Positions 22,535-31,527 of a stretch of DNA of 64,000 nt are shown piece after piece. Made by a program: the position numbers and the translations under genes. Each line of letters opens with the position of its first letter. Within the stretch, counting starts at the first letter, position 1. The notes under the pieces were generated by a model. It was not told the DNA's origin. It worked only from the letters and a program-made list of their open reading frames with translations, and ran no database searches. Origin of the DNA: 2-02-FULL-66-14 sp037443705 (GTDB lineage: Bacteria; Pseudomonadota; Gammaproteobacteria; Burkholderiales; SG8-39); assembly GCA_037443705.1 (NCBI GenBank), contig JBBINV010000001.1, forward strand, positions 96,560 through 160,559, written 5' to 3'.

Positions 22535-23082
22535 TCGGAGTAGTTCGGCGGGTCGAGGTCGCGGTCCCAGCCGGGCTCGGGCTTCTCGACCTTCGTCATC
22601 CAGGCCTTGATCAGGCGAATATGCTCGCGCTCCTCCTTCGCCATCTGCGCAGCCACGCGCCGGACCTCCGCGGGCGCCACCGAGCGCGTCATGTTGCGAA
22701 AGAACGCCGCGGCGCGCTCCTCGCTGCGGAGCGCGAGTTCCAGCGCGTGGAAGGGCTTCATCAGGTAATGGAGCTCGGTCACCGGCGCGCTCTCGGGCGC
22801 GTCGGTGCCGCGCCACAGCCACGACGTCGCCTGCGCGGGCGGGGTGCTCCAGCCCATGCGCTTCATGATCTCCTTCGCGTGCAGGTCTTCGACCCGCGCG
22901 AGCTTCCGAAAGAGCTTCGCCACCTCCGGGTTGTTGTGCACTTCCATCTGGTCGGCGAACTCGCCGTAGCGCTCGGCGGCGTCGGCTTCCATGTGGTAGG
23001 CCTGGATCATGAAATCCGTGTAGGCGGATTTCGCCCGGGGTGCGGTCTTCGCAGCAGGTTTCCTGACGGCTCTTTTTTTCAT
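22531..23082 (-). CDS. Ferritin-like helical-bundle protein
   Basis: 183 residues with a Lys/Ala-rich N-terminus (MKKRAVRKPAAKTAPRAKS), then a four-helix pattern with possible diiron ligands: HMEADAAERY, VEDLHAKEIM, HALELALRSEERAAAFF and MAKEEREHIRLI. The E..H and EE..H spacing is typical of rubrerythrin/ferritin-like di-iron proteins, but no rubredoxin domain is present. It overlaps korB and the RidA-like gene by 4 bp each. A role in oxygen or peroxide protection of the oxygen-sensitive Kor/Bcr enzymes is a reasonable guess. Confidence 0.75.
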   Translation of the reverse strand: MKKRAVRKPAAKTAPRAKSAYTDFMIQAYHMEADAAERYGEFADQMEVHNNPEVAKLFRKLARVEDLHAKEIMKRMGWSTPPAQATSWLWRGTDAPESAPVTELHYLMKPFHALELALRSEERAAAFFRNMTRSVAPAEVRRVAAQMAKEEREHIRLIKAWMTKVEKPEPGWDRDLDPPNYSE

Positions 23083-23918
23083 AGGGCGAACTCGCGCTCG
23101 AGCTCTGCGACGCGCTTCGGTTCCTTCGCCACCGGGGGATGGAACGGCTTGCGGTGTCCCGCATAGAGTACCCCGATATTGAAGCCGTCGTCGGTCATGA
23201 GGCGGCGGGCGGCGCGCGCCGGATCGTCGGTGGGCGCGACCGGAGCCGGCCGGGCGGCCTCCTTCCAGGCGCGCTGCTCGGGCCGGAAGGTGACGCAGGG
23301 GCTGAGCACCTCGATGAACGAGAAGCCCGGATGGCGCACGGCCTGCGCGATCAGGTCCGCGGTGCCGTTCGGGTCGCCGGAGAACGCGCGCGCGATGAAA
23401 TTCGCGCCCGAGGCGAGCGCGATGACCAGGGGATGGAACTCGCGCAGGCCCGTCCCGTGCGGCGAGAGCTTGGACGATTCCCAGTCGGGCTCGGTCGTGG
23501 GCGAAGGCTGGCCCTTGGTCATGCCGTAGACGCGGTTGTCCATCACGATATAAGTGAGGTCCACGTTCCGGCGGCAGGCGTGCAGGAAGTGGTTCCCGCC
23601 GATCGAGTAGCCGTCGCCGTCGCCGCCCGCCGCGATCACCGTGAGCTCGGGCCGCGCGATCTTGAGGCCGGTGGCGGTGGGCAGCGCGCGCCCGTGCACG
23701 CCGTGAAAGCCGTAGCACGTGGTGTACGCCGGGATTCGCGACGAGCAGCCGATGCCGGAGACGACCGCGACGTTCTCGGGGCGAAGCCCGAGCGACGCGA
23801 GCGCCTTGGTGATCGAGGAGAGCACCGTGTAATCGCCGCATCCCGGGCACCAGACGGGCTTCACGTCCGACTTGAACAGCTGCGGCGCGATCGCGACGCT
23901 TTGCGTCTGCGCGCTCAT
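23079..23918 (-). CDS. korB: 2-Oxoglutarate:ferredoxin oxidoreductase, beta subunit
   Basis: 279 residues. The thiamine-diphosphate subunit: cluster cysteines in WCPGCGDYTV, IGCSS and LSPCVTF, and the TPP/Mg motif GGDGDGYSIGGNH with MDNRVYGMTKGQ. Start ATG 23918, overlapping the korA stop by 4 bp; an alternative ATG exists at 23930. In Thauera aromatica this enzyme reduces the ferredoxin used by benzoyl-CoA reductase. The divergent oah-dch-bcr-fdx operon next door fits that role exactly. Confidence 0.92.
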   Translation of the reverse strand: MSAQTQSVAIAPQLFKSDVKPVWCPGCGDYTVLSSITKALASLGLRPENVAVVSGIGCSSRIPAYTTCYGFHGVHGRALPTATGLKIARPELTVIAAGGDGDGYSIGGNHFLHACRRNVDLTYIVMDNRVYGMTKGQPSPTTEPDWESSKLSPHGTGLREFHPLVIALASGANFIARAFSGDPNGTADLIAQAVRHPGFSFIEVLSPCVTFRPEQRAWKEAARPAPVAPTDDPARAARRLMTDDGFNIGVLYAGHRKPFHPPVAKEPKRVAELEREFAL

Positions 23919-25675
23919 GCGCGGCTCCATTGGACGATTCGCTCGTGGATCTCCTCGGGCCGCACCGGCAGGGGTCCGGGCTTCCTGAAGCTCGCGAGCT
24001 CGCAGGGCACGTCGTACTCGGCGCGCAGGTACTTCAGGAACTGGCCGCCGTGGCTCTGCTCGACCACGAGCGCGCGCTTGACGCCCTTCAGCGCGGCGCG
24101 AAGCTTGTCGGGCTGTGCGGGGGAGAGAAGCCGCAGCGACACCAGCCGCGCTGTCACCCCGGCGTCCTTCATTCGATGAAAAGCCTCCTTCACCGCGCCG
24201 GTGCACGAGCCCCAGGTGATCACCGCGAGCTCGCCCTCGCCTTCGACGTCGGCCCAGTGCTCGCCGTAGTCGATCGAGGCGAGCTTGCGGGCGCGCTTGT
24301 CGAGCTGCGCCAGGTGATCCGCCGCGGCCGACGAGGGCGTGCCGCGCTCGCCGTGCTCGAGGCCGTCCGCGGTGTAGGTGACGCCGGGCGTGCCGGGGAT
24401 CGCCATCGGCGAGACGCCCGAGGGCGTGAGCGCGTAGCGCCTGTAGCCCTCGGCGCCCGCGGGGGCGCGGCTGCGCTCGGCGGCGAAGGCGAGGTCGGCG
24501 GGGCGATCGACAGTCGCGCGCGCCTGGCCGAGGAACTGGTCCGAGAGCACGATCGCGGGCGCCTGGAGCCGCTCGGCGAGCGCCACCGCCCATTGCGTCG
24601 TCCTGAGGCAGTCGGAAACCGAGTTCGGCGCGAGCACCAGGTGCGGCGCATCGCCGTGCATCCCGTAGAGCGCGATGTTGAGGTCGGCCTGCTCGGTCTT
24701 GGTCGCGATTCCGGTCGAGGGTCCGGTGCGCATCACGTCGACCACCACGATCGGGATCTCGGCGGCGACGCCCAGGCCCAGCGCCTCGATCATGAGCGAC
24801 AGTCCCGGGCCCGAGGTGGCGGTGAGCGCGGGCACGCCCCCGTAAGAGGCGCCGAGGATCATGTTGACCGAGGCGAGCTCGTCCTCGGCCTGCACGAGCG
24901 TGCCGCCCAGGCTCTCGAGCGCGGGCGACATCCATTCGAGCAGCTCGGTCGCCGGCGTGATCGGGTAGGCCGCCACGAACCGCACGCCGCCGCGCAGCGC
25001 CCCGTAGCCCGCGGCCTGATTGCCCGTGATGAGCCAGCGCGCCGCGCGTGCCGGCGGTCCGGCGAGCCGGTACGCGTCGCCCAGCTTCGCGGCTTCGGCC
25101 ACGCCCGCGTGCACCGCAGCGAGCGATGCGGCGAGCGCTTCGGCGCCCTTGTTCATCGATTTCTCCACCGCAGCGCGCAGCGCCTCCCGCGGCAGCCCCA
25201 CCAGGCCACCGAGCGCGCCGAGCGCCACCATGTTCGGCCAGCCGCCCTTGATTTTCCTGGAGAGGTCCTTCAGGGGAAGGGCGACGGATTTCGCGCCCGA
25301 TTTCAGGAACACTTCCGGCACTTCGCCTTGCGCGGGATCGCGGAGCACCAGGCTCGAGGCATCGAGCGGAAGTTCGGCGGCGAAGCGCGCGACGTTGCCC
25401 CAGTCGATCGCGGCGAGCACGTCGGTGCGGTCGTCGACCGACTCGCACGGGAAGGTGGCGATCCGGAGCATCGCGGCGGCCTCGCCGCCGCGGATCTGCG
25501 GGCCGCTCGAGCGTGTCATCAGGCCGTAGTAGCCGGCCTGCGCCGCCGCCTCCAGCAGCATGTTGCCCGCGGTCATCACGCCCGCGCCGCCGCTGCCGGC
25601 CAGCGCGAGCGAAACCGAATGACGCGTCCCGGTCGGGGTCAATGCGGTGTCCTCCAGTTCGGTGCCACGGCCCAT
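23915..25675 (-). CDS. korA: 2-Oxoglutarate:ferredoxin oxidoreductase, fused gamma-alpha subunit
   Basis: 586 residues. The N-terminal ~190 residues are the gamma (CoA/2-oxoacid) domain (LALAGSGGAGVMTAG, RSSGPQIRGGE). Then come the alpha-type pyrimidine-binding domain with AAYPITPATELLEW and ATSGPGLSLM, and a C-terminal transketolase-like domain (LAVITWGSCTGAV, VVEQSHGGQFLKYL). First gene of a five-gene minus-strand operon (korA, korB, ferritin-like, RidA-like, SDR). It is divergent from oah across a 175-bp regulatory gap. Confidence 0.92.
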   Translation of the reverse strand: MGRGTELEDTALTPTGTRHSVSLALAGSGGAGVMTAGNMLLEAAAQAGYYGLMTRSSGPQIRGGEAAAMLRIATFPCESVDDRTDVLAAIDWGNVARFAAELPLDASSLVLRDPAQGEVPEVFLKSGAKSVALPLKDLSRKIKGGWPNMVALGALGGLVGLPREALRAAVEKSMNKGAEALAASLAAVHAGVAEAAKLGDAYRLAGPPARAARWLITGNQAAGYGALRGGVRFVAAYPITPATELLEWMSPALESLGGTLVQAEDELASVNMILGASYGGVPALTATSGPGLSLMIEALGLGVAAEIPIVVVDVMRTGPSTGIATKTEQADLNIALYGMHGDAPHLVLAPNSVSDCLRTTQWAVALAERLQAPAIVLSDQFLGQARATVDRPADLAFAAERSRAPAGAEGYRRYALTPSGVSPMAIPGTPGVTYTADGLEHGERGTPSSAAADHLAQLDKRARKLASIDYGEHWADVEGEGELAVITWGSCTGAVKEAFHRMKDAGVTARLVSLRLLSPAQPDKLRAALKGVKRALVVEQSHGGQFLKYLRAEYDVPCELASFRKPGPLPVRPEEIHERIVQWSRA

Positions 25676-25850
25676 TTACGACGATCTCCCGGTCGATTCC
25701 TTGTGCCAGATCAAATCCGCCCCCGGATTTGCGCGCTATCTATTCGTCTCACCGGGGGAGGGCGCTTGCCGCCGCGCGGTCCCTTCGGCCAAAATAGGTA
25801 ATACGGTACTTGAATACCATAATTGGCGGACGAGGGAAAGGACCCAGGCC
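25676..25850. promoter_or_regulatory. Divergent korA/oah control region
   Basis: 175 bp between divergent starts. It is AT-richer than its surroundings around 25795-25825. A palindrome GGTACTTGAATACC lies at 25805-25818 (GGTA / TACC arms). At 25701-25714 TTGTGCCAGATCAA matches the FNR consensus at 8 of 10 half-site positions; FNR-type regulators (for example AcpR) control such genes in Azoarcus. The oah RBS is probably GAGGGAAAGG (25832-25841). No regulator gene adjoins, so the inducer-responsive protein cannot be named. Confidence 0.5.
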
Positions 25851-26951
25851 ATGGCGGAGTTGATCAAGAATCACGACCTCGCGGAGATCGCGGTGCCGGG
25901 GGTCAGAGTCGAGAAGGTGCCGGCGCGCGCACCCGACGGCCGCGTCGCCGCGGGCCTGTACAACGCCTGGATCTGGCTCGACAACCCGGCGCAGTACAAC
26001 TCCTACACCACCGAGATGGTGAAGGGGCTGATCCTCGCCTTCCGCGCCGCCTCGAACGCGCGCGACGTCGCCTCGGTGGTGTTCACGGGCACAGGCGACC
26101 GGGCCTTCTGCACCGGAGGCAACACCAAGGAGTACGCCGAATACTACGCCGGGCGCCCGCAGGAGTACCGCCAGTACATGCGGCTGTTCAACGACATGGT
26201 GAGCGCGATCCTCGCCTGCGACAAGCCGGTGATCTGCCGCGTGAACGGCATGCGCATCGGCGGCGGCCAGGAGATCGGCATGGCGTGCGATTTTTCCGTC
26301 GCGCAGGACCTCGCGCGCTTCGGCCAGGCCGGCCCCAAGCACGGCTCTGCGCCGATCGGCGGCGCGACCGACTTTCTCCCCGTGGTGATCGGCGCCGAGC
26401 GCGCCATGGCCGCGTGCGTGCTGTGCGAGCCGTTCTCGGCGCACGAGGCCTACCACATGGGCATGCTCACCGACATCGCGCCGGCGCTGAAGGTGGACGG
26501 CAAGTTCGTCGCGAATCCGCTGGTCGAGACCAGCCGGGTTTACGACGAATTCGGAAGGCTGGTTTTCGGCAAATCGAAAACCGGCGACCAGCTGAAGGCG
26601 GGGAAGGCCCTTCTTTCAAGAGGCACCGTCGACCTTTCGGCCCTCGATGCCAGGGTCGAAGAGCTCTGCTCGAAGATCCTGCTCACGTTCCCTGACTGCA
26701 CCACCAAGACGCTCGAGGAGCTGCGCAAGCCCAAGCTCGAGGCCTGGAACCGCAACAAGGAGGACTCGCGCGCATGGCTCGCGCTCAACATGATGACCGA
26801 GGCACGCGCCGGCTTCACCGCCTTCAACGAGGGCACGAAGGAAGACCGCGAGGTGGACTTCGTGCTGCTGCGCCAGAAGCTCGCCGGCAACCAGAGCTGG
26901 GTCGGATCCTTGCACGACGAGATCCAGCCCAAGGCGAAGAAACGCGCATGA
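25851..26951 (+). CDS. oah: 6-Oxocyclohex-1-ene-1-carbonyl-CoA hydrolase
   Basis: 366 residues. A long crotonase-family member that hydrates and hydrolytically opens the ring, giving 3-hydroxypimelyl-CoA. Family marks: YNAWIWLDNPAQYNSYTTEMVKG, VVFTGTGDRAFCTGGNTKEYAEYY, VNGMRIGGGQEIGMACDF, and GQAGPKHGSAPIGGATDFLP. These are characteristic of Oah of Thauera/Azoarcus rather than general enoyl-CoA hydratases, as is the length. Start ATG 25851 follows a GGGAAAGG ribosome site. The stop overlaps dch by 4 bp. Confidence 0.93.
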   Translation: MAELIKNHDLAEIAVPGVRVEKVPARAPDGRVAAGLYNAWIWLDNPAQYNSYTTEMVKGLILAFRAASNARDVASVVFTGTGDRAFCTGGNTKEYAEYYAGRPQEYRQYMRLFNDMVSAILACDKPVICRVNGMRIGGGQEIGMACDFSVAQDLARFGQAGPKHGSAPIGGATDFLPVVIGAERAMAACVLCEPFSAHEAYHMGMLTDIAPALKVDGKFVANPLVETSRVYDEFGRLVFGKSKTGDQLKAGKALLSRGTVDLSALDARVEELCSKILLTFPDCTTKTLEELRKPKLEAWNRNKEDSRAWLALNMMTEARAGFTAFNEGTKEDREVDFVLLRQKLAGNQSWVGSLHDEIQPKAKKRA

Positions 26952-27718
26952 GCGAGGCGCCGCTCAAGGTCTGGCTGGAGCGCGACGGGGCGCTGCTGCG
27001 GCTGCGTCTGGCGCGCCCGAAGGCGAACATCGTCGACGCGCGGATGATCGCGGCGCTCGACGCCGCGTTCGCGGCGCACGCCGGCAACGCGGGGCTGCTC
27101 GCCGCGCTCGTCGATCACGAGGGGCCGCATTTCTCCTTCGGCGCCAGCGTCCAGGAGCACCTGCCGGCGCAATGTGCGCAGATGATCCGCTCGCTGCACG
27201 CGCTGCTCGAGCGCATGCTCGCGTGGCCCCGGCCGATCCTCGTCGCCGTGCGTGGCCAGTGTCTCGGAGGCGGGCTCGAGCTGGCCGTCGCCGCGAACCT
27301 GATCTTTGCCGGGTGCGAGGCGCAGTTCGGCCAGCCCGAGATCAAGCTCGGCGTGATCGCGCCGGCGGCGTCCTGCCTGCTGCCCGAGCGCATCGGCCAG
27401 GCGCGCGCCGAGGACCTGCTGTATTCGGGCCGCGCGATCGACGCCGCGACGGCGCTCGCCTGGGGGCTCGCGAGCCAGGTGGCCGAGGACCCGGAGGCCG
27501 CGGCGCTCGAGTACTTCGAGCGCCAGCTCGCCGGAAAAAGCGCCGCGGCGCTCGCCTGGGCGGTGCGCGCGGCGCGCGCGCCGCATGCAGCGCGGATGCA
27601 GGCGCGGCTCGCAGAGGTCGAGCGGCTCTATCTCGACGGACTGATGAAGACGCGCGACGCCGTGGAGGGGCTGAACGCCTTCCTCGAGAAGCGCACGCCA
27701 AAGTGGGAGCACCGATGA
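26948..27718 (+). CDS. dch: Cyclohexa-1,5-diene-1-carbonyl-CoA hydratase
   Basis: 256 residues. Crotonase fold enzyme adding water to the dienoyl-CoA product of benzoyl-CoA reductase. Visible: LRLARPKANIVDARM, HFSFGASVQEHLP, VRGQCLGGGLELAVAANL, and QFGQPEIKLGVIAPAASCLLPERIG. The Glu of QPE and the Glu of AEDLLYSG correspond to the two crotonase acid/base glutamates. ATGA overlaps at both ends tie it tightly to oah and bcrC. Confidence 0.92.
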   Translation: MSEAPLKVWLERDGALLRLRLARPKANIVDARMIAALDAAFAAHAGNAGLLAALVDHEGPHFSFGASVQEHLPAQCAQMIRSLHALLERMLAWPRPILVAVRGQCLGGGLELAVAANLIFAGCEAQFGQPEIKLGVIAPAASCLLPERIGQARAEDLLYSGRAIDAATALAWGLASQVAEDPEAAALEYFERQLAGKSAAALAWAVRAARAPHAARMQARLAEVERLYLDGLMKTRDAVEGLNAFLEKRTPKWEHR

Positions 27719-28881
27719 GCGTTCGAGACGTTGTTTCGCGTTGCGAGGCCCTGTTCGAGGACCTGCACTTCAACGCGGTCAAGCAGTGGAAGGCGGCCGC
27801 GCCCGGCCGCAAGGCGATCGGCTACATGCCGATCTACGTGCCGCACGAGATCATCCACGCCGCGGGGATGCTGCCGGTGGGCATCTTCGGCGGCGGCGAC
27901 CAGATCGAGGTGATCCAGGGCGACGCCTACTACCAGAGCTACATCTGCCGCATCCCGCGCTCGACCGTCGAGCTCGGGCTCACGGGGCGCCTGGACTGCC
28001 TCGACGGGATGCTTTTCCCGTCGATCTGCGACGTGATCCGCAACCTCTCGGGCATGTGGCAGATCATGTTCAAGGACAAGTACGTGCGCTACGTCGACGT
28101 GCCGCAGAACTACGACGACGCGATCGGCGGTGCCTTTTACATGCATGAAATGCAGCAGCTTCGGGACGATTTGAGCCGTCTCTCCGGAAAACCCGTGACG
28201 GACGACGCGCTGCGCGCTTCGATCTCCGTCTACAACGAAAACCGCAAGGCGATCCGCGATCTCTACGCCTACCGCGCGCAGAAGCCCTGGCAGGCGCCGA
28301 CCTCCGAGGTGTACCTGCTGATGCGCGCGGGCTGTGTCCTGCCGCCCGAGGAGCATACCGGGCTCGTGACACGCTATCTCAGATCTTGTGAACTTGAAAA
28401 GAGACCCAGGCGCGACAACGCGCGCGTCGTGGTCACGGGCTCGTTCTGCGAGCAGCCGCCGCTCGGGCTCATCAAGTCGATAGAGATGGCGGGCTGCTAC
28501 GTGGTGGACGACGACTACGCGCTGACGCTTCGCTGGCTGCTCGACGACGTGGACACCGCGGGCGACCCGCTCGAAGCGCTGGCGAAGGCGTTCCTGCACC
28601 GCTCGGCGCAGACCTCGTCGAAGTACGACGACAGGAAGGAGGACAAGGGGAAATATCTCCTGCATCAGGTGAAGAGCCGCGGCGCCGAGGGCGTGATCTT
28701 TTCGGCGCCCTCGTTCTGCGATCCCGCGCTCCTCGAGCGCCCGATGCTCCAGGAGGTGCTCGCCCGGCACAAGATCCCCTATACCGCCTTCAAGTACGCC
28801 GAGAACACCGGCCAGATGGCCCCGATCCGCGAGCAGGCGGGCACTTTCGCCGACTCGATCAAGCTGTGGAGCGCCGCATGA
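27715..28881 (+). CDS. bcrC: Benzoyl-CoA reductase subunit C (class I, ATP-dependent)
   Basis: 388 residues. With BcrB it forms the substrate-reducing half of the dearomatising reductase. HgdB/BcrC-like wording: IGYMPIYVPHEIIHAAGMLPVGI, SYICRIPRSTVELGL, DGMLFPSICDVIRNLSGMW, and VVTGSFCEQPPLGLIKSIE. Cysteines for [4Fe-4S] binding are in CRIPR, SICD and FCDPA. The gene order bcrC-B-A-D is that of Thauera. The long BcrA and short BcrD sizes also favour the bcr/bad type over the Azoarcus bzd type. Confidence 0.93.
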   Translation: MSVRDVVSRCEALFEDLHFNAVKQWKAAAPGRKAIGYMPIYVPHEIIHAAGMLPVGIFGGGDQIEVIQGDAYYQSYICRIPRSTVELGLTGRLDCLDGMLFPSICDVIRNLSGMWQIMFKDKYVRYVDVPQNYDDAIGGAFYMHEMQQLRDDLSRLSGKPVTDDALRASISVYNENRKAIRDLYAYRAQKPWQAPTSEVYLLMRAGCVLPPEEHTGLVTRYLRSCELEKRPRRDNARVVVTGSFCEQPPLGLIKSIEMAGCYVVDDDYALTLRWLLDDVDTAGDPLEALAKAFLHRSAQTSSKYDDRKEDKGKYLLHQVKSRGAEGVIFSAPSFCDPALLERPMLQEVLARHKIPYTAFKYAENTGQMAPIREQAGTFADSIKLWSAA

Positions 28882-30182
28882 ACACCGCCGTCAAGAACGC
28901 CGCCGCGAAGAAGGAAGTGATCAAGGAAGACGCGATGTGGCAGCAGAAGGAGCTGATCAACCGCAACTACCATGAGCTCGCCACCGCGCGCGAGGCCGGG
29001 CGCAAGGTCTCGGCGACCTTCGTGCCCGGGAACCTGAACGAGCTGCTGATGTGCTTCGACTTCGCGCGCAGCCTCCCGGAGACCAACGCCCTTCAGAACG
29101 GCATGCGCAAGAAGTCCGGCAGGATGATCATGGACGCCGAGCGCGACGGCCATTCGGAGGACGTCTGCACCTACGTGAAGGCGGACCTCGGGATGATGCT
29201 CCAGGGTCAGGTCGGCCCCACCGGCGAGCCGTTGCCGCACCCGGACGTGCTGCTCCTTTCCTACACCGGCTGCTTCACCTTCATGAAGTGGTTCGAGCTG
29301 ATCCGCCAGAAGTACGGCTGCGAGACCGTGATGCTGCACGTGCCCTACCAGGGCGACGGAAAGGTGTCGCCGGCCATGCGCGAGTACGTCGTCAAGCAGC
29401 TCAAGGAGAAGGTGATCCCCACGCTGGAGAAGGTCTCGGGGGTCAGGTTCGACATCGACCGCCTTCGCCAGTACATGCGTGAGTCGGTGAAGGCCGAGGA
29501 AAACCTGGTGAAGGTGCTCCAGTCGGCGAAGAACCGGCCGAGCCCCATCGACGGATATTTCGGCGCGGTCTACTACATCGGGCCGATCTTCACCGCGTTC
29601 CGCGGCACGCCCGAGGCGACGCGCTACTACGACACGCTCTGGGGCGAGATCCAGGCGCGCATCCGCGAGAAGAAGGGCCCGGTGACGCCGGAAGGGGAGC
29701 TTGCCGAGGAGAAATACCGGCTGGTGGTCGAAGGCCCGCCCAACTGGACCAGCTTCCGCGACTTCTGGAAGATGTTCTACGACGAGGGCGCGGTGATCGT
29801 CGCCTCGACCTACGCCAAGGTGGGCGGCGTGTACGACTTCGGCTTCCGGCACGACCCGGAGCGGCCGCTCGAGTCGCTTGCCGAGTACTGCCTCGGCTGC
29901 TACACCAACCTCAACTTCCCGCAGCGGATCGACATGATCTGCAGGTACATCGACGAGTACCAGGCCGACGGCCTTCTCATCAATTCGATCAAGAGCTGCA
30001 ACAGCTTCTCGGCGGGGCAGCTCCTCATCCTGCGCGAGGTGGAAAAGCGCACCGGCAAGCCGGCCGCGTTCATCGAGTCGGACCTGGTGGACCCGCGCTA
30101 TTTCTCGGCGGCGAACATCAAGAACCGTCTCGAGAGCTACTTCCAGATGATCAAGCAGAAGCGCGCCGCGGGGGTGCACTGA
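28878..30182 (+). CDS. bcrB: Benzoyl-CoA reductase subunit B
   Basis: 434 residues, the usual size. Second subunit of the reducing module, sharing the HgdB fold: SATFVPGNLNELLMCFDFARSLPE, LLLSYTGCFTFMKWFELI, VPYQGDG, EYCLGCYTNLNFPQRIDM, and SIKSCNSFSAGQLLI. Cluster-ligand cysteine candidates are in YTGCF, LGCY and KSCNS. ATGA overlap with bcrC and a one-base gap to bcrA show a single translational unit. Confidence 0.93.
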   Translation: MNTAVKNAAAKKEVIKEDAMWQQKELINRNYHELATAREAGRKVSATFVPGNLNELLMCFDFARSLPETNALQNGMRKKSGRMIMDAERDGHSEDVCTYVKADLGMMLQGQVGPTGEPLPHPDVLLLSYTGCFTFMKWFELIRQKYGCETVMLHVPYQGDGKVSPAMREYVVKQLKEKVIPTLEKVSGVRFDIDRLRQYMRESVKAEENLVKVLQSAKNRPSPIDGYFGAVYYIGPIFTAFRGTPEATRYYDTLWGEIQARIREKKGPVTPEGELAEEKYRLVVEGPPNWTSFRDFWKMFYDEGAVIVASTYAKVGGVYDFGFRHDPERPLESLAEYCLGCYTNLNFPQRIDMICRYIDEYQADGLLINSIKSCNSFSAGQLLILREVEKRTGKPAAFIESDLVDPRYFSAANIKNRLESYFQMIKQKRAAGVH

Positions 30183-30183
30183 C

Positions 30184-31527
30184 ATGAAGTGCTTCATCGG
30201 GATCGACCTCGGCTCGACCACCACCAAGGCGGTGGTGATCGACGAGGAGCGCAACGTCCTCGGGCGGGGGATCACCAACTCCCGCTCCAACTACGACACC
30301 GCCGCGACCATCGCCAAGCAGGAGGCGCTGGTGTCGGCGCGCTTTTCCCTGTTCCACAGTGCGCTCGAGAAGAGCCACGCGCTCGACGGCGGGCTGGATG
30401 CCTTCCTCGGACAGCTCGAGCGCGACTTCCGCCTCGAGCAGTACCTCGAGCAGCTCGGCGACCTGGAGCAGGTGTGCCAGCGAAACGTGGCGAGCGCGCG
30501 CTTCGGAGAGGCCGAGAAGACGGTTTCGCGTGCCCTCGAAAGGGTCTTTGCCTCCCTGAAGGAGGAATCTCCGGCGTTGTTCGCCCCAGGCGCCAGGCGC
30601 AAGAGCGATTTCTTCCGCGACATCGCGGGCAGCCAGTACCTCTCTCAGGGCGAGCGGGTGGCGAAGGACATGGGCGTGCGCTACGACATGCTGCTCAACG
30701 TCTTCGACCGCTCGATCATCGAGGTCGAGAACCGCGTCTACGCCGACTCGATCAAGGCGCACCTGCTCGCCGCGCTCGAGCGCACCTTCGTCGCGCTGCC
30801 GGAGTTCAGAAAGCTGGCCGACAGCATCAGGAAGCCGATCCAGTCGGTGCTCGATACCGACCTCGAGGAAACCTACGTCGTCGGCACGGGCTACGGGCGC
30901 GCGCGGCTGCCGTTCTCGAAGGAACACATCCGCTCCGAGATCCTGTGCCACGGCCTGGGGGCGCACGTCATGTACCCGGCGACGGCCACGGTGCTCGACA
31001 TCGGCGGCCAGGACACCAAGGCGATACAGGTCGACCGGCACGGGATCGTGGAGTCGTTCCAGATGAACGACCGCTGCGCCGCCGGCTGCGGGCGCTACCT
31101 CGGCTACATCGCCGACGAGATGAACATGGGGCTGCACGAGCTGGGGCCGCTCGCGATGAAGGCGACCAAGACCATCCGCATCAACTCGACCTGCACCGTG
31201 TTCGCGGGTGCCGAGCTGCGGGACCGCCTCGCGCTCGGCGAGAAGCGCGAGGACATCATGGCGGGGCTGCACCGCGCGATCGTGCTGCGCGCGATGTCGA
31301 TCCTCGCGCGCTCGGGCGGCATCCGCAACGAATTCACCTTCACCGGGGGCGTCGCGAAGAACGAGGCCGCGGTCAAGGCGCTGAAGGAGCTGGTGCGCGA
31401 GAACTACGGCGAGATGACCCTCAACATCAACCCCGACTCGATATACACCGGAGCGCTCGGCGGCGCGACCTTCGCCTGGCGCGCCGTCGTCGAGGAGGGC
31501 AAGGTCGCGGAAAGGAAGGCCGCATGA
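30184..31527 (+). CDS. bcrA: Benzoyl-CoA reductase subunit A (ATPase activator)
   Basis: 447 residues. ASKHA-type ATPase that couples ATP hydrolysis to low-potential electron transfer. The phosphate-1 loop is GIDLGSTTTKAVVID near the start. After a ~200-residue insertion, the catalytic core resumes with VLDIGGQDTKAIQVD, the cluster ligands NDRCAAGCGRYL and NSTCTVFAGAEL, and the adenosine loop FTFTGGVAKNEA. Forms a heterodimer with BcrD bridged by a [4Fe-4S] cluster, as known for the family. Confidence 0.94.
   Translation: MKCFIGIDLGSTTTKAVVIDEERNVLGRGITNSRSNYDTAATIAKQEALVSARFSLFHSALEKSHALDGGLDAFLGQLERDFRLEQYLEQLGDLEQVCQRNVASARFGEAEKTVSRALERVFASLKEESPALFAPGARRKSDFFRDIAGSQYLSQGERVAKDMGVRYDMLLNVFDRSIIEVENRVYADSIKAHLLAALERTFVALPEFRKLADSIRKPIQSVLDTDLEETYVVGTGYGRARLPFSKEHIRSEILCHGLGAHVMYPATATVLDIGGQDTKAIQVDRHGIVESFQMNDRCAAGCGRYLGYIADEMNMGLHELGPLAMKATKTIRINSTCTVFAGAELRDRLALGEKREDIMAGLHRAIVLRAMSILARSGGIRNEFTFTGGVAKNEAAVKALKELVRENYGEMTLNINPDSIYTGALGGATFAWRAVVEEGKVAERKAA

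Noticed and set aside
23930..25801. Plus-strand open frame of 623 codons opposite korA
   Set aside because: korA has all expected gamma and alpha motifs; the opposite frame has none.
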